A stretch of 33,073 nt of DNA. Source: Anaerolineales bacterium (lineage in GTDB: Bacteria; Chloroflexota; Anaerolineae; Anaerolineales; Villigracilaceae). The position numbers and the translations under genes are program-made. Shown here one piece after another: positions 1 to 9,111 of this stretch; the stretch's first letter is position 1; every line of letters starts with the position of its first letter. The stretch lies in contig JABFSL010000038.1 of the NCBI GenBank assembly GCA_013140605.1, positions 1-33,073 on the forward strand, read 5' to 3'. The notes under the pieces were generated by a model. It worked only from the letters and a program-made list of their open reading frames with translations. It was not told the DNA's origin and did not search any database.

Positions 1-1137
1 GCTGCACGCTCAGGCAAAGAGGGGATTCAACTCGCGCAGGAGTTGGATCCCGATGTTGTGTTGATGGATATCAACATGCCTGATATTGACGGTATCACTG
101 CAACTGAGATCATCAGGCAAAAATCACCCCATATACAAGTTTTAATTCTATCCGTACAAGGCGACCAGAACTATATGCGCAAAGCCATGTTGGCTGGCGC
201 TCGCGACTTTTTAACAAAACCCCCCATGGGGGATGAGTTGATTTCTGCAATTCGCCGTGCAGGTGAATTGGCACATGCCGAACGTGCAAAAAGTGCACAG
301 CAACGCCTTGTTGCGGCTGCTGTATCAGGTGCTCCAACTTCCATGTCAAGTTTTGCGCCTGTCACGAAAGGAAAGATCGTAACTGTCTACAGCCCGAAGG
401 GTGGTACGGGATGTACAACGATTGCGGTTAATCTGGCAATTGCGTTAAACAATGAAGATACTCGCACAGCCCTTGTGGATGCGAACTTGCAATTTGGTGA
501 TGTTGCTGTTTTTGTCAACGAACAGGGTAAAAATACAATCCTTGAGCTTGCACCTCGCGTGGATGAGTTGGAGCCTGATGTTGTTGAGGAGATATTGATT
601 AAGCACGAGGCTTCTGGAATCCGAATTCTTGCGGCGCCGCAACGCCCCGAAATGGCTGAGAAGATTTCTGCTGATCAGTTTGCCAAGGTGTTGCAGTTCC
701 TGCAAAGAATGTATGCCTATGTTGTGGTGGATACATCCTCTATTTTGACGGATGTCGTTCTTTCCACTATTGATATTAGCGATGTGATCGTTTTGGTAAC
801 CACGCAGGAAATTCCCGCCATCAAGAACGCCCGTTTGTTTCTTGATCTTTTGCAAACAATGGGTATTAATAAAGGCAAAATCGTTTTTGCCATGAATCGA
901 TATGATAAGCGGATCGCAATTACTCCAGAAAGAGTAAGCGACAACCTTAAGCATGAAGTGTCTGTAACGATACCGCTTGACGAGAAGATTGTTATTACAG
1001 CAGTTAACCGAGGCGTACCGTTCATGTTGGATAATAAATCCCAGCCTGTTGGTAGAGGTATTTTCTCATTGGCAGAAGGTGTGCGGGCGCGTTTAACTTT
1101 ATTGGAATCTGAAGATGAAATGCCCGTTAAACGGTAA
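1..1137 (+). CDS. cpaE: CpaE/TadZ-like pilus assembly ATPase, 5' partial
   Basis: The reading frame is open from base 1, so the gene begins upstream of the window. The first ~95 residues are a response-regulator receiver domain, with the acceptor Asp in VLMDINMPD and the conserved Lys in FLTKPP. A linker leads to a MinD/ParA-like ATPase beginning KIVTVYSPKGGTG. Proteins of this family (CpaE/TadZ) localise the Tad pilus machine to a cell pole or site on the inner membrane. The deviant Walker A reads KGGTGCTT: the signature first Lys is kept, but the second, phosphate-binding Lys is Cys, a type of change seen in TadZ proteins. It stops 11 bases before cpaF, in one operon with cpaF-tadB-tadC. 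The assignment is firm; whether it hydrolyses ATP is not. Confidence 0.88.
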   Translation, partial: AARSGKEGIQLAQELDPDVVLMDINMPDIDGITATEIIRQKSPHIQVLILSVQGDQNYMRKAMLAGARDFLTKPPMGDELISAIRRAGELAHAERAKSAQQRLVAAAVSGAPTSMSSFAPVTKGKIVTVYSPKGGTGCTTIAVNLAIALNNEDTRTALVDANLQFGDVAVFVNEQGKNTILELAPRVDELEPDVVEEILIKHEASGIRILAAPQRPEMAEKISADQFAKVLQFLQRMYAYVVVDTSSILTDVVLSTIDISDVIVLVTTQEIPAIKNARLFLDLLQTMGINKGKIVFAMNRYDKRIAITPERVSDNLKHEVSVTIPLDEKIVITAVNRGVPFMLDNKSQPVGRGIFSLAEGVRARLTLLESEDEMPVKR

Positions 1138-1148
1138 GGAGTTTTATT

Positions 1149-2594
1149 ATGTCATTGCTTCGACGTATTGAGCAGGGTCAGAGTGGTGGTCAGCAAGATG
1201 GCGCATCATCTCCGTCACCGCAACAATCTGGTGGTGACGGAAAGTCCGGTGGTGGAAACGATTCTTCCCGCCTTTCGTCAATACAAGCGAGGCGGGTGAG
1301 TGCCCCGATCACATCTCCGCAGGCCGGTTCATATTTTGACTTAAAAACTCGTGTTCAAAATAAACTGCTGGCTGAGATCGATCCATCCATGGATGTTTCC
1401 AGAACAGACGAGGTCCGGCGTACCATCCAGGGTTTATTTGAGCAAATCCTCGCAGAAGAGAACATCGTTCTTTCACGGCCTGAGCGCGCGCGTTTGTTTG
1501 AACAAATTGCGGCTGAGATACTCGGGTTGGGACCGTTGCAATCCTTGCTGGAAGATGACACCATCACCGAAATTATGGTAAATGGTCCGAAGAATATCTA
1601 TATTGAGCGCAAAGGTAAATTGCACCGTGTGCCGGTAACCTTTGAAAGCAACGAACATGTGATGCGAATTATTGATCGCATTGTTGCTCCGTTGGGACGC
1701 CGCATTGATGAGTCCAGCCCGTATGTGGATGCGCGTTTACAGGATGGCTCTCGTGTAAATGCCGTTATTCCTCCAATTTCATTGGTTGGGCCTGTTTTGA
1801 CGATTCGTAAGTTCTCCAAGAACCCAATTTCAGTTGAGCAGATGGTTCAATTTGGCTCGCTTACCAATGAATCGGTTCAGTTTCTTAAAGCCTGTGTAGA
1901 GTCGCGCTTAAACATCATTATTTCAGGCGGTACAGGTTCTGGTAAAACAACGCTTTTGAATGTGCTTTCAAGTTTTATTCCTTCAGATGAACGTATCTTA
2001 ACGATTGAAAACGCGGCTGAACTGCAATTGCGCCAGGAACACGTGGTAACGCTGGAATCGCGCCCTCCGAACATTGAAGGACGCGGCGAAATTACCATTC
2101 GTGATCTGGTGATCAATGCCTTGCGTATGCGCCCTGAAAGAATTATTGTTGGTGAGTGCCGCGGCGGCGAAACCCTTGACATGTTGCAGGCCATGAATAC
2201 AGGTCACGACGGTTCGATGACCACAGCTCATGCCAATACTCCGCGTGATGCGATTTCTCGTATCGAAACCATGTGTCTTATGGCTGGTATGGATTTGCCT
2301 GTGAGGGCAATTCGCGAGCAGATTGCCAGTGCTGTTGATGTAATTGTTCAACAGGAACGTATGCGCGATGGTACTCGTAAAGTTATCACCGTCGCTGAAG
2401 TAAGCGGCATGGAAGGTGATGTGATCACAATGACCGATATTTTCGTTTTTGAACAGACCGGTGTTGAAAACGGCAGGATCGTTGGGCGTCTCCGCCCGAC
2501 CGGCCTGCGTCCCAAGTTCATGGATAAAATTGAAGCTTCAGGTATTCATTTGCCGCCTTCCATTTTTGGTATTGGCGAACGCCGCCGTTATTGA
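1149..2594 (+). CDS. cpaF: Tad pilus secretion ATPase CpaF/TadA
   Basis: This 481-residue protein is the hexameric cytoplasmic ATPase that powers Tad/Flp pilus assembly. Residues 1-65 are a low-complexity Gly/Ser/Gln tail. The N-terminal domain (about 70-240) carries [23 protein letters not shown], a hallmark of CpaF-type ATPases. Walker A GGTGSGKT is at about residues 260-267. The Walker B region [14 protein letters not shown] and His box GSMTTAHAN follow. Length and motif order match the type II/IV secretion ATPase family. The start ATG has a good ribosome site, AAGGAG, 7 bases upstream, overlapping the cpaE stop. It sits between cpaE and tadB as in canonical tad loci. Confidence 0.95.
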   Translation: MSLLRRIEQGQSGGQQDGASSPSPQQSGGDGKSGGGNDSSRLSSIQARRVSAPITSPQAGSYFDLKTRVQNKLLAEIDPSMDVSRTDEVRRTIQGLFEQILAEENIVLSRPERARLFEQIAAEILGLGPLQSLLEDDTITEIMVNGPKNIYIERKGKLHRVPVTFESNEHVMRIIDRIVAPLGRRIDESSPYVDARLQDGSRVNAVIPPISLVGPVLTIRKFSKNPISVEQMVQFGSLTNESVQFLKACVESRLNIIISGGTGSGKTTLLNVLSSFIPSDERILTIENAAELQLRQEHVVTLESRPPNIEGRGEITIRDLVINALRMRPERIIVGECRGGETLDMLQAMNTGHDGSMTTAHANTPRDAISRIETMCLMAGMDLPVRAIREQIASAVDVIVQQERMRDGTRKVITVAEVSGMEGDVITMTDIFVFEQTGVENGRIVGRLRPTGLRPKFMDKIEASGIHLPPSIFGIGERRRY

Positions 2595-2729
2595 GATATT
2601 CAAAATTATCGAACCATTTTGTATTATCAATTATGATTTCTCCAGCAAAAGTAATTTCCTTGCTGAAGAAATGTTTCCAAAGCATTATGTTATGAGTATA
2701 TTTCCGATAAACCATTTAGAAGGATCAGC

Positions 2730-3692
2730 ATGATTACCTGGGTCATTATCATTGGCGGCATAATATTAATCATCCTGTTAATCGTGGGCGTTGTTGTTTC
2801 GTCAAACAGCGAACGCACCCTTGTTGAACAGCGGCTTAGCCAGTATTTGGATGATGGTAGTAAGAGCACATCTGGGGAACGTGATGCTCAACGCTCAATG
2901 ATCACTGATTGGGTGTCAAGGCGCGTGGAGAAGACATCCTTTGGTGATCGGGTTGCTCGCGATCTTGCCCGTGCAGATCTGAAATTCAAGGTGGCCGAAT
3001 ATTTTGTGTTGATTGCGGTATCCATTTTGATCGGCGGACTCTTTGCCTGGTTTATCGGAAATCAGCATCCAGTCTCGGCATTGATCGGCGCCCTTGCAGG
3101 TGCTTTTGCTCCCAGATTTTATGTGAAACGTCAGCAGGCTCAGCGCTTGCAAAAATTCAACGATCAATTGTCGGATATGCTCAACTTGATGGTGAACGGT
3201 CTTCGCGCAGGTTATTCGACTATGCAGGCCATGGAGGCGATCAGCAAAGAATTGCCATCACCAATCAATGATGAATTTCGACGTGTAGTGCAGGAAATGC
3301 AGATCGGTATTCCAATGGAGACCGCGCTCGAAAACCTTCTGCGTCGTATTCCAAGCCCGGATCTTGATTTCGTTGTAACGGCGATTAACGTTCAGCGTGA
3401 AGTTGGCGGTAATCTCTCGGAGATTTTGGATAACATCTCATTTACCATTCGTGAACGTGTTCGTATCAAAGGGGAAGTGCGTGTGCTTACATCCCAGGTT
3501 CGCACCTCTGGGAGTGTACTTTCCTTGATCCCCTTTTTTCTCACACTTGTTTTGTGGTTCCTAAATCCTGAATATCTGATGTCAGTTACGCAAGGTGGGG
3601 TGTATTGCACAGCGGGAATTATCTGTGTTGTTCTTGGGTTGATCGGGTCAAGTTACTTTATCATGATGCGTATTGCGGATATCGAGGTGTAG
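2730..3692 (+). CDS. tadB: Tad pilus inner-membrane platform protein TadB
   Basis: This 320-residue type II secretion F-domain protein forms part of the inner-membrane platform that CpaF acts on. An N-terminal membrane anchor (about residues 3-25) is followed by a pair of membrane segments (about 90-130), the cytoplasmic T2SSF helical domain with LSDMLNLMVNGLRAGYS and EMQIGIPMETALENL (about 145-245), and two C-terminal membrane segments ending at MMRIADIEV. The start ATG is preceded by AGAAGGA. A 135-base gap separates it from cpaF; no terminator is visible there. Its stop is one base from the preferred tadC start, so the two are probably translationally coupled. Confidence 0.9.
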   Translation: MITWVIIIGGIILIILLIVGVVVSSNSERTLVEQRLSQYLDDGSKSTSGERDAQRSMITDWVSRRVEKTSFGDRVARDLARADLKFKVAEYFVLIAVSILIGGLFAWFIGNQHPVSALIGALAGAFAPRFYVKRQQAQRLQKFNDQLSDMLNLMVNGLRAGYSTMQAMEAISKELPSPINDEFRRVVQEMQIGIPMETALENLLRRIPSPDLDFVVTAINVQREVGGNLSEILDNISFTIRERVRIKGEVRVLTSQVRTSGSVLSLIPFFLTLVLWFLNPEYLMSVTQGGVYCTAGIICVVLGLIGSSYFIMMRIADIEV

Positions 3693-3693
3693 T

Positions 3694-4665
3694 ATGAATT
3701 CGACAACGATTATTTCGATTATTGTTGGTGTTGTCATTGTTGGCGGCGCGATAGCGCTCGTCGTCGTGGGGTCGCGTTATTCCCGTCAAAACCAGCAGGA
3801 GGAAGCGGATCCTGTAATGGCGCGTCTGGCTGAAGCCACCCAGCGTGGAGAATCTGTTTCCCTGGAAGATATCGAATTGCAACAGCCTTTTATGGAGCGT
3901 GTTGTCATACCGATCATAAGAAGGTTTGGGGAGATTTCCACTCGATTTACACCGCAGAAACTCCTGCAGGAAACAACGCTCAAATTGGAACTGGCGGGGA
4001 ATCCTGGCCGAATTGACGCTTCCACCTTTTTGGCGACCCGCTTTGTGGGTGCTGCGGTTTTTGGCGGTCTCCTGCTTTTGGTTTCTTTTCTTTCTACAAA
4101 CAAATGGCCGCTTGGAAGGGTGGTCCTTGTTGTGGGTATATTCAGCGCGCTGGGTTTTTTCTTTCCACAATTATGGCTGCAGAGCCGAATTAACCGCCGC
4201 CAAACTGAAGTCCGCAAGGCAATGCCAGACGCTCTTGACCTGTTGACCATTTGCGTGGAAGCAGGGTTGGGTTTTGATGCGGCGATGTCGAAGGTCAGTG
4301 AAAAATGGGAGAACGAACTATCCATTATGTTTGGCCGCTGTATTCGGGAAGTTCAACTGGGAAAGACCCAGCGCGAGGCTTTGCGCGATATGGCAGACCG
4401 CCTCGGTTTGCCTGAATTAACGAGTTTTGTTGCGGCCGTGATCCAAAGCCAGATATTGGGCGTCAGTTTGGCAAAAGTACTCCGCATTCAATCTGATCAG
4501 ATGCGTGTGAAGAGACGCCAATACGCGGAAGAACTTGCGCATAAGGCTCCTGTCAAGATGATCATTCCCATGGCTCTCCTGACCTTCCCATCCATTATGA
4601 TCATCCTAATGGCGCCTGCGGGATTCCAGATCAGCCGCGCCTTTGGTCCGCTTTTAGGAAATTAG
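3694..4665 (+). CDS. tadC: Tad pilus inner-membrane platform protein TadC
   Basis: This second T2SSF-domain protein (323 residues from the chosen start) is the usual partner of TadB. It has an N-terminal membrane segment (residues 3-25), a central pair of membrane segments (LVSFLSTNK and VVLVVGIFSALGFFFPQLW), the conserved ALDLLTICVEAGLGFDAAM core, and a final hydrophobic stretch near the C-terminus. An in-frame ATG at 3673 would overlap tadB by 20 bases. I prefer the ATG at 3694 because GAGGTG lies 5 bases before it and the sequence then begins directly with the membrane anchor. This gene ends the visible tad operon. Confidence 0.9.
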   Translation: MNSTTIISIIVGVVIVGGAIALVVVGSRYSRQNQQEEADPVMARLAEATQRGESVSLEDIELQQPFMERVVIPIIRRFGEISTRFTPQKLLQETTLKLELAGNPGRIDASTFLATRFVGAAVFGGLLLLVSFLSTNKWPLGRVVLVVGIFSALGFFFPQLWLQSRINRRQTEVRKAMPDALDLLTICVEAGLGFDAAMSKVSEKWENELSIMFGRCIREVQLGKTQREALRDMADRLGLPELTSFVAAVIQSQILGVSLAKVLRIQSDQMRVKRRQYAEELAHKAPVKMIIPMALLTFPSIMIILMAPAGFQISRAFGPLLGN

Positions 4666-4714
4666 ATTTATTCAGATAGTAATTTTCCTGCCGCTTTAAT
4701 TTGGAGGGGCAGAC

Positions 4715-5443
4715 TTGATAAACTGGTCATATACACTATACCGATCACTTTGGAGCACACTTGACCTGCTTTATCCTCCCGCATGTGGAGGTTGTGGCAA
4801 AGTTGGTTCACGCTGGTGTGTTGAATGTCAAAAGCGTGTACAAGTTATAAATGGAATTGTTTGTGCAGTATGCGGTCTTCCCTTGGACAGGGCGGGGGTA
4901 TGTGATACCTGCCAGATGGACAGACCGCATTTTTGCGCATTAAGAGCGTGGGCCGTTTTTGATAACCCTGTGCGGGGTGCGCTCCATAAATTGAAATATC
5001 GAAGGGACATGTCGATGGGGGATTCGCTTGCCGCGCAAATGGTTGCGTTTGTGCGGGATTTGGATTGGCCGATCGACATAATTATTCCCATCCCTTTGGG
5101 AAAACAAAGACTTAAGGAACGAGGCTATAATCAAGTTGGAATGATCGCAAAACCGCTTGCGCTGGCTTTGAATTTACAATATGCTCCAGAAGGATTGGTG
5201 CGCCGCAAGGAAACACGTTCCCAGGTGGGGCTGACCAAAACTGAAAGACGCGAAAATGTCCATTCGGCGTTTCAGGCTGGGGTGGATGTGCGCGGGAAAA
5301 ATATCCTGGTAATGGATGATGTATCTACAACAGGATCAACTTTATCGTCCAGTGCGGAGGCGCTCTATTCCTCAGGTGCGAAAAATGTATATGCGTTGAC
5401 GGTCGCTCGCGCGCTGCCGCATCATGGATTGCAGCATGCGTGA
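4715..5443 (+). CDS. comF: ComF family phosphoribosyltransferase-like protein
   Basis: The 242-residue protein has the ComF/GntX layout. An N-terminal zinc-ribbon carries CGGC, CVEC, CAVC and CDTC pairs (about residues 23-69). A type I phosphoribosyltransferase domain follows, with the PRPP-loop sequence ILVMDDVSTTGSTLSSS near residues 196-212. ComF is needed for DNA uptake in competent bacteria, where it acts on single-stranded DNA in the cytoplasm; elsewhere its role is less clear. The start is TTG at 4715, chosen because GGAGGGG lies 5 bases upstream and no better in-frame ATG is present. It follows tadC by 49 bases, a placement that may hint at a pilus/competence link, which is inference. 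Confidence 0.88.
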   Translation: MINWSYTLYRSLWSTLDLLYPPACGGCGKVGSRWCVECQKRVQVINGIVCAVCGLPLDRAGVCDTCQMDRPHFCALRAWAVFDNPVRGALHKLKYRRDMSMGDSLAAQMVAFVRDLDWPIDIIIPIPLGKQRLKERGYNQVGMIAKPLALALNLQYAPEGLVRRKETRSQVGLTKTERRENVHSAFQAGVDVRGKNILVMDDVSTTGSTLSSSAEALYSSGAKNVYALTVARALPHHGLQHA

Positions 5444-5484
5444 GCGTTTTTGTTCGTAGCTTTTCATCCCTATAAGGAGGACTT

Positions 5485-6048
5485 ATGTCCAACAAAGTGG
5501 AAGTTCAGACACGTAATATTCGTTTGACGGAAAAGATCGAAGAGTACGTGAGCAAGAAGGCGGGGAATTTCGATCATTACCTGCCTACGATCGAAGAGGC
5601 CCGTATTGAACTGGCGCATTACAAGGCGGCGCGTAACGCCACTGATCGTAATGTGGCGCAGATTACCGTGTATGGCAAGGGCTTTATACTCCGCACCGAA
5701 GAGCGCGCAGATGAGGCGCTGGCCGCTTTTGATCTGGCGCATGATAATATGCAGAGGCAGATCGAAAGATATAAAGGCAAGCATCAGCATGGCCGCGGCG
5801 ATGGGCGTTCAGCCGCCGAAGCCGCCGAGCCGATCTTTGATGATGAGACAGGTGAACTTTCTCCGCTTGTAGCGCGTAAAAAGAAGTTCGTTTTATACCC
5901 AATGAGTGAAGAGGAAGCCGTGGTGCAGATGCGCAATCTTGGACACGATAACTTCTTTATCTTTTATAATGCAGAGACAAGCAAGATCAATGTGTTATAC
6001 CGCCGCCGCAACGGAAGTTATGGTCTGATAGATCCTGAGCTCGGTTAG
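5485..6048 (+). CDS. hpf: Ribosome hibernation promoting factor, long form
   Basis: The 187-residue protein has the N-terminal S30AE/RaiA fold (about residues 1-100; start VEVQTRNIRLTEKIEEYVSKKAG) and a C-terminal long-HPF dimerisation domain (about 125-187; FVLYPMSEEEAVVQMRNLGHDNFFIFYNAE). Long HPF binds the 30S subunit and pairs ribosomes into inactive 100S dimers during slow growth. The ribosome site AAGGAGG is strong. It starts 41 bases after comF with no terminator between them, and a clear terminator follows. Confidence 0.95.
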   Translation: MSNKVEVQTRNIRLTEKIEEYVSKKAGNFDHYLPTIEEARIELAHYKAARNATDRNVAQITVYGKGFILRTEERADEALAAFDLAHDNMQRQIERYKGKHQHGRGDGRSAAEAAEPIFDDETGELSPLVARKKKFVLYPMSEEEAVVQMRNLGHDNFFIFYNAETSKINVLYRRRNGSYGLIDPELG

Positions 6049-6062
6049 ATCAGGGAACCACG

Positions 6063-6100
6063 ACTGGCCTGGCGGCATTGCTGTCAGGCCAGTTTTTATT
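6063..6100 (+). terminator. Rho-independent terminator after hpf
   Basis: A perfect 9-bp stem, ACTGGCCTG with CAGGCCAGT (6063-6071 and 6085-6093), is followed by TTTTATT. It lies 14 bases after the hpf stop and only 11 bases before the folE start, so folE transcription must read through it or begin inside or upstream of it. Confidence 0.85.
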
Positions 6101-6111
6101 ATGGAGCCGCC

Positions 6112-6735
6112 ATGGAATTCGATGATGTAAACGAAAATGATGTCACAGAAAATTTGATGGATGATGCCGCTGTGGAAAAAGCCGTCACGCAAATATTAAC
6201 TGCGGTTGGTGAAGACCCGCAGCGCGAAGGCCTGAAATTTACGCCCCACCGCGTGGCGCGCATGTATCATGAATTGCTTGGCGGTTACACCATGGACCCG
6301 CAAGCCCTCATCAACGGCGCGTTATTCGATGTGAAATATGATGAAATGGTTCTTGTGCGTGACATAGAATTCTATAGCATGTGCGAGCATCACATGCTTC
6401 CGTTTGTTGGTCGCGCTCACGTAGCTTATATTCCAGATGGCAAGGTGCTGGGTCTTTCCAAAATTCCGCGGGTTGTGGATATGTACGCGCGCCGTTTGCA
6501 GGTTCAGGAACGCATGACTCGTCAGATTGCGGATTTTCTGCGCGACCTGCTCAAGCCGCAGGGTGTGGCTGTTGTTGTGGAAGCCATGCATTTGTGTTCC
6601 ACGATGCGTGGTGTGAAGAAACACGATGCGCGCATGACCACTTCCGCGATGCACGGCGCGTTTCGCGCCAACCTTGCCACACGTCAGGAATTTTTGGCGA
6701 ATATCTCGCGCGGTGCATCACCTTTGCAGATTTAA
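6112..6735 (+). CDS. folE: GTP cyclohydrolase I
   Basis: The enzyme (207 residues) converts GTP to 7,8-dihydroneopterin triphosphate, the first step to folate and tetrahydrobiopterin. The family core is intact: [19 protein letters not shown] near residues 33-51, the zinc site with C91 and H94 in MCEHHMLPF and C162 in [10 protein letters not shown], and [19 protein letters not shown]. The start ATG at 6112 is preceded by TGGAGCC, just behind the hpf terminator. A phhB gene at 14673 acts on a related pterin, but the two are 8 kb apart and not in one operon. Confidence 0.96.
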   Translation: MEFDDVNENDVTENLMDDAAVEKAVTQILTAVGEDPQREGLKFTPHRVARMYHELLGGYTMDPQALINGALFDVKYDEMVLVRDIEFYSMCEHHMLPFVGRAHVAYIPDGKVLGLSKIPRVVDMYARRLQVQERMTRQIADFLRDLLKPQGVAVVVEAMHLCSTMRGVKKHDARMTTSAMHGAFRANLATRQEFLANISRGASPLQI

Positions 6736-6776
6736 AAACGGAATGCAAAATCAGGAGACTTTGCATTCCGTTTTTA
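6735..6776. terminator. Bidirectional terminator between folE and the Lgt-like gene
   Basis: A 15-bp perfect inverted repeat, AAAACGGAATGCAAA (6735-6749) with its complement (6760-6774), has a 10-base loop. The A-rich left arm and T-rich right arm mean it can stop transcription from folE on the plus strand and from the convergent Lgt-like gene on the minus strand. Confidence 0.88.
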
Positions 6777-6790
6777 TGATGTAAATCGCG

Positions 6791-6822
6791 CTCACCTGCA
6801 CTGGCGTGCGGCGCAAGTGTCG
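6791..6822. repeat. Short interspersed repeat, copy 1
   Basis: This stretch reads CTCACCTGCACTG then GTGCGGCGCAAGTGTCG, with two bases between. The same two blocks recur at 11760-11800 with 11 bases between them. It lies in the gap between the folE terminator and the convergent Lgt-like gene. The repeat family is not one I recognise. Confidence 0.65.
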
Positions 6823-6895
6823 CTCTTAACCCCGAGCTTGCTTCCTGTATCTGACTTTTACCTCCGCTGAATCATCTTCGGACATGGCTTCAAAC

Positions 6896-7624
6896 TTATC
6901 CCTTTTCTGATGGCTTGAACCTTGATTCAAATAACACAAAACAAACCGCAAGGGCCGTCCACGCAATGATTTGCTCTTGCTTCAGGCCATTTAATATCAG
7001 CGTGTTATCTCCGTGGAAGGCTTGAATAAAAAGTTGCGAACCTGCTGTCAGTGTGGTAAATGTTAGGAAGAGAATGCCCGGGGTTGGATTCTGCGTTTTG
7101 AACCAGATCAAGCCAAAGATTAAGAAAGAGGCGAGAGTCTCGTAGATTTGAGTCGGATGCCGCGTGGCATTCCATAAATTGATTCCCCACAATAAATCAG
7201 TTTCCTTTCCAAATGCAGTGCCTGCCGCGAGATGACTCAATCCCATTCCAATGGAAATGATCGCAAAGAATGGCGTGAGCACGTCGAGGGTGGGCCAGAG
7301 GGAAAGCCCGCTTCGTTGACCGTAAATAAATGTCACGATAAGCGCAACTGCCATCGCGCCGAGCGGATCGAAAATATCAGGGTTGATGGAGAGGATACCC
7401 AGCGGGCTTTTGAGGAAAGCGGGAGTATTTTGAAGTACAAATGAAATTCGGCCGCCGACAACGAACGCGATCAGACCATAGAAAATGACATTGTTGATAT
7501 TTTCCTTGCTGATGCCGTGGCGTTCGGCACGTTTTTCAGCAAGTGTGAGGCCGATCCATGCCGCGATAACGAGCAGGATCATGTGACGGGGCGGGGAGAA
7601 AAGATTGCGAAATAAAGTGAGCAT
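6896..7624 (-). CDS. Divergent Lgt-like (prolipoprotein diacylglyceryl transferase family) membrane protein
   Basis: This 242-residue polytopic membrane protein has about seven hydrophobic segments. Lgt family marks are GGRIS at residues 57-61 and HPTQIYE at 156-162, matching the family's GGR and HPxQLYE. True Lgt moves diacylglycerol from phosphatidylglycerol to the lipobox Cys of prelipoproteins at the inner membrane. Here the signature GRxGNFxNxE segment is replaced by GLSHLAAGTAFG (about 128-139), losing its Arg and Asn. The usual C-terminal YGxxRFxxEFxR region is GSQLFIQAFHGD (195-206), lacking the first Arg. It is therefore a paralogue that may not be an active Lgt. It starts one base after the TlpA-like gene stops, as part of the same minus-strand operon. 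Confidence 0.75.
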   Translation of the reverse strand: MLTLFRNLFSPPRHMILLVIAAWIGLTLAEKRAERHGISKENINNVIFYGLIAFVVGGRISFVLQNTPAFLKSPLGILSINPDIFDPLGAMAVALIVTFIYGQRSGLSLWPTLDVLTPFFAIISIGMGLSHLAAGTAFGKETDLLWGINLWNATRHPTQIYETLASFLIFGLIWFKTQNPTPGILFLTFTTLTAGSQLFIQAFHGDNTLILNGLKQEQIIAWTALAVCFVLFESRFKPSEKG

Positions 7625-7625
7625 A

Positions 7626-8186
7626 TTATTTTAGGATCTCTTCAATTCTTGTGCGAAGCAGCGCTTCGGACATGGGGCCGCCTATGACAACTTCCGAGAT
7701 GATGCCATTGCGATTGATGAAGAAGGAGGATGGCAGTGAGCGCAATTGATAGGCAGAGGCAACGTCGCCTGTTTCTTCGAGCAGAATGGGGAAGGTGAGA
7801 TTAAATTCTTTAACGAAGGGCACAACTGCAAAAGGATCGTCCTGATAGGTCATGTCAATTGCGAGAACGACAAAGCCCTGGTCTTTGTATTCCTGATACA
7901 TTTTTTCGATGGCAGGCATTTCTGCGCGGCAGGGCGGGCACCAGGTAGCCCAAAGATTTACCAGTACGGCTTGTCCGCGTAAATTTGAAAGCGTGTACGA
8001 TTCGCCATCTGGGGTCATGAGCGTGAAATCGGGGGCGGTAAACCCTGCCTGTGGCGCGGGGATTCTGCCTGCTGTGGATGCGCCAGTTTTATCGGTATTG
8101 AGGGCGATCCATGATGCGCCCGCGATAAGGATAAGAATATAAAAGATGATTCGTTGGTTTTTTTGCATGGTTTTTCGAGTATACAT
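7626..8186 (-). CDS. TlpA/ResA-family membrane-anchored thioredoxin
   Basis: The 186-residue protein has one N-terminal membrane anchor (about residues 12-29, positive end first) and a thioredoxin-fold domain facing outward. The redox motif WCPPC is at about residues 82-86, within NLWATWCPPCRAEMPAI, typical of TlpA/ResA/CcmG reductases that reduce extracytoplasmic disulfides, for example apocytochrome c. A cis-Pro occurs in LRSLPSSFF. The first ATG (8186) and one six codons later (8168) are both possible; neither has a clear ribosome site. It is co-transcribed with the Lgt-like protein, which could suggest a shared envelope role. Confidence 0.85.
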   Translation of the reverse strand: MYTRKTMQKNQRIIFYILILIAGASWIALNTDKTGASTAGRIPAPQAGFTAPDFTLMTPDGESYTLSNLRGQAVLVNLWATWCPPCRAEMPAIEKMYQEYKDQGFVVLAIDMTYQDDPFAVVPFVKEFNLTFPILLEETGDVASAYQLRSLPSSFFINRNGIISEVVIGGPMSEALLRTRIEEILK

Positions 8187-8251
8187 GAAATGGGGTGTAA
8201 AATATATTTGTTTTCATATACCTGTCTACTTGTATCCTTGATAACTTACTT

Positions 8252-9013
8252 ATGCTTTTCACTGACTCAGCCTTTATTGGCATTGACCCCACTTCTGGAC
8301 GCAAATCCTTTACCTACGCCGCATTGGACCGAGACTTAAATCTTCTCGCGCTTGCGGACGGCGAAATGGAGGATGTAACCGCGTTCCTTGCGGGTCAGCA
8401 GTCCGCCACGGTGGCGGTCAATGCTCCCTCGGGTGTCAATCGCGGGTTGGTGCGTACCAGACTCAAAAAGGAAATGCTGACCCCGCATCAGGTCCGCGGT
8501 GCGGAGTTGCGCATGGCGGAGTATGAATTACGCGCACACGGCATTGCTGTTTCAGGGACTTCCGCCAGCGCGGCGCTTTGTCCCGCCTGGGTGCAGGCGG
8601 GTTTTGAACTGTATCGAAAACTTGAGAAGATGGGGTTTGAAAAGATTTCTGGAAAAGAGTTGAATTATCAATTGCTGGAAACGCATTCACACGCATGTTA
8701 TTGTGTGCTGGCTGGCAGCGCTCCGCTATCAAAGCCTTCATTGGAAGGAAGATTACAGCGGCAGTTGATCTTGTACGAGCGCGGCATCCGTATTAAAGAT
8801 CCGATGGATTTCTTTGAAGAGATAACACGTTATAAGCTTTCCAAGGGCATTTGGCCGATGGAGCTATTGTATTCACCAGAACAACTCGATGCGCTTGTCG
8901 CGGCATATACTGCTTGGCTGTCGGTGCATAAAGCCGAGAATATATCCATGATCGGGGATGCAAAAGAAGGACAGATCACATTGCCTGAGAAGGAACTAAA
9001 AGAGAAGTATTAG
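8252..9013 (+). CDS. DUF429 family protein (predicted RNase H-fold nuclease)
   Basis: The 253-residue protein begins with an RNase H-like first strand, FIGIDPTSG (about residues 8-16), and has VAVNAPSGVN (about 54-63), where DUF429 proteins usually read DAPxG. The later conserved region QLLETHSHACYCVL (about 140-153) matches the family's E-T/V-hydrophobic block. The C-terminal part is helical. DUF429 members are predicted nucleases, but their function is not established. The Asp-to-Asn change in the second block may weaken metal binding. It is divergent from the TlpA-like gene (65-base gap), with no obvious ribosome site. Confidence 0.65.
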   Translation: MLFTDSAFIGIDPTSGRKSFTYAALDRDLNLLALADGEMEDVTAFLAGQQSATVAVNAPSGVNRGLVRTRLKKEMLTPHQVRGAELRMAEYELRAHGIAVSGTSASAALCPAWVQAGFELYRKLEKMGFEKISGKELNYQLLETHSHACYCVLAGSAPLSKPSLEGRLQRQLILYERGIRIKDPMDFFEEITRYKLSKGIWPMELLYSPEQLDALVAAYTAWLSVHKAENISMIGDAKEGQITLPEKELKEKY

Positions 9014-9081
9014 CAAACTCTCATATGTGCAAGCGGCCAAAAGCATAACTTTGTAAATTTATTTCCGACTAATACCATGAA

Positions 9082-9111
9082 TTGACTTGTGAAGATTTCC
9101 ATTCCTTGCTA
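9082..9111 (+). promoter_or_regulatory. Possible promoter for transketolase
   Basis: TTGACT (9082-9087) is followed after 18-19 bases by TGCTAT, ahead of the tkt ribosome site. The spacing is slightly long and the -10 box imperfect, so this is tentative. Confidence 0.25.
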
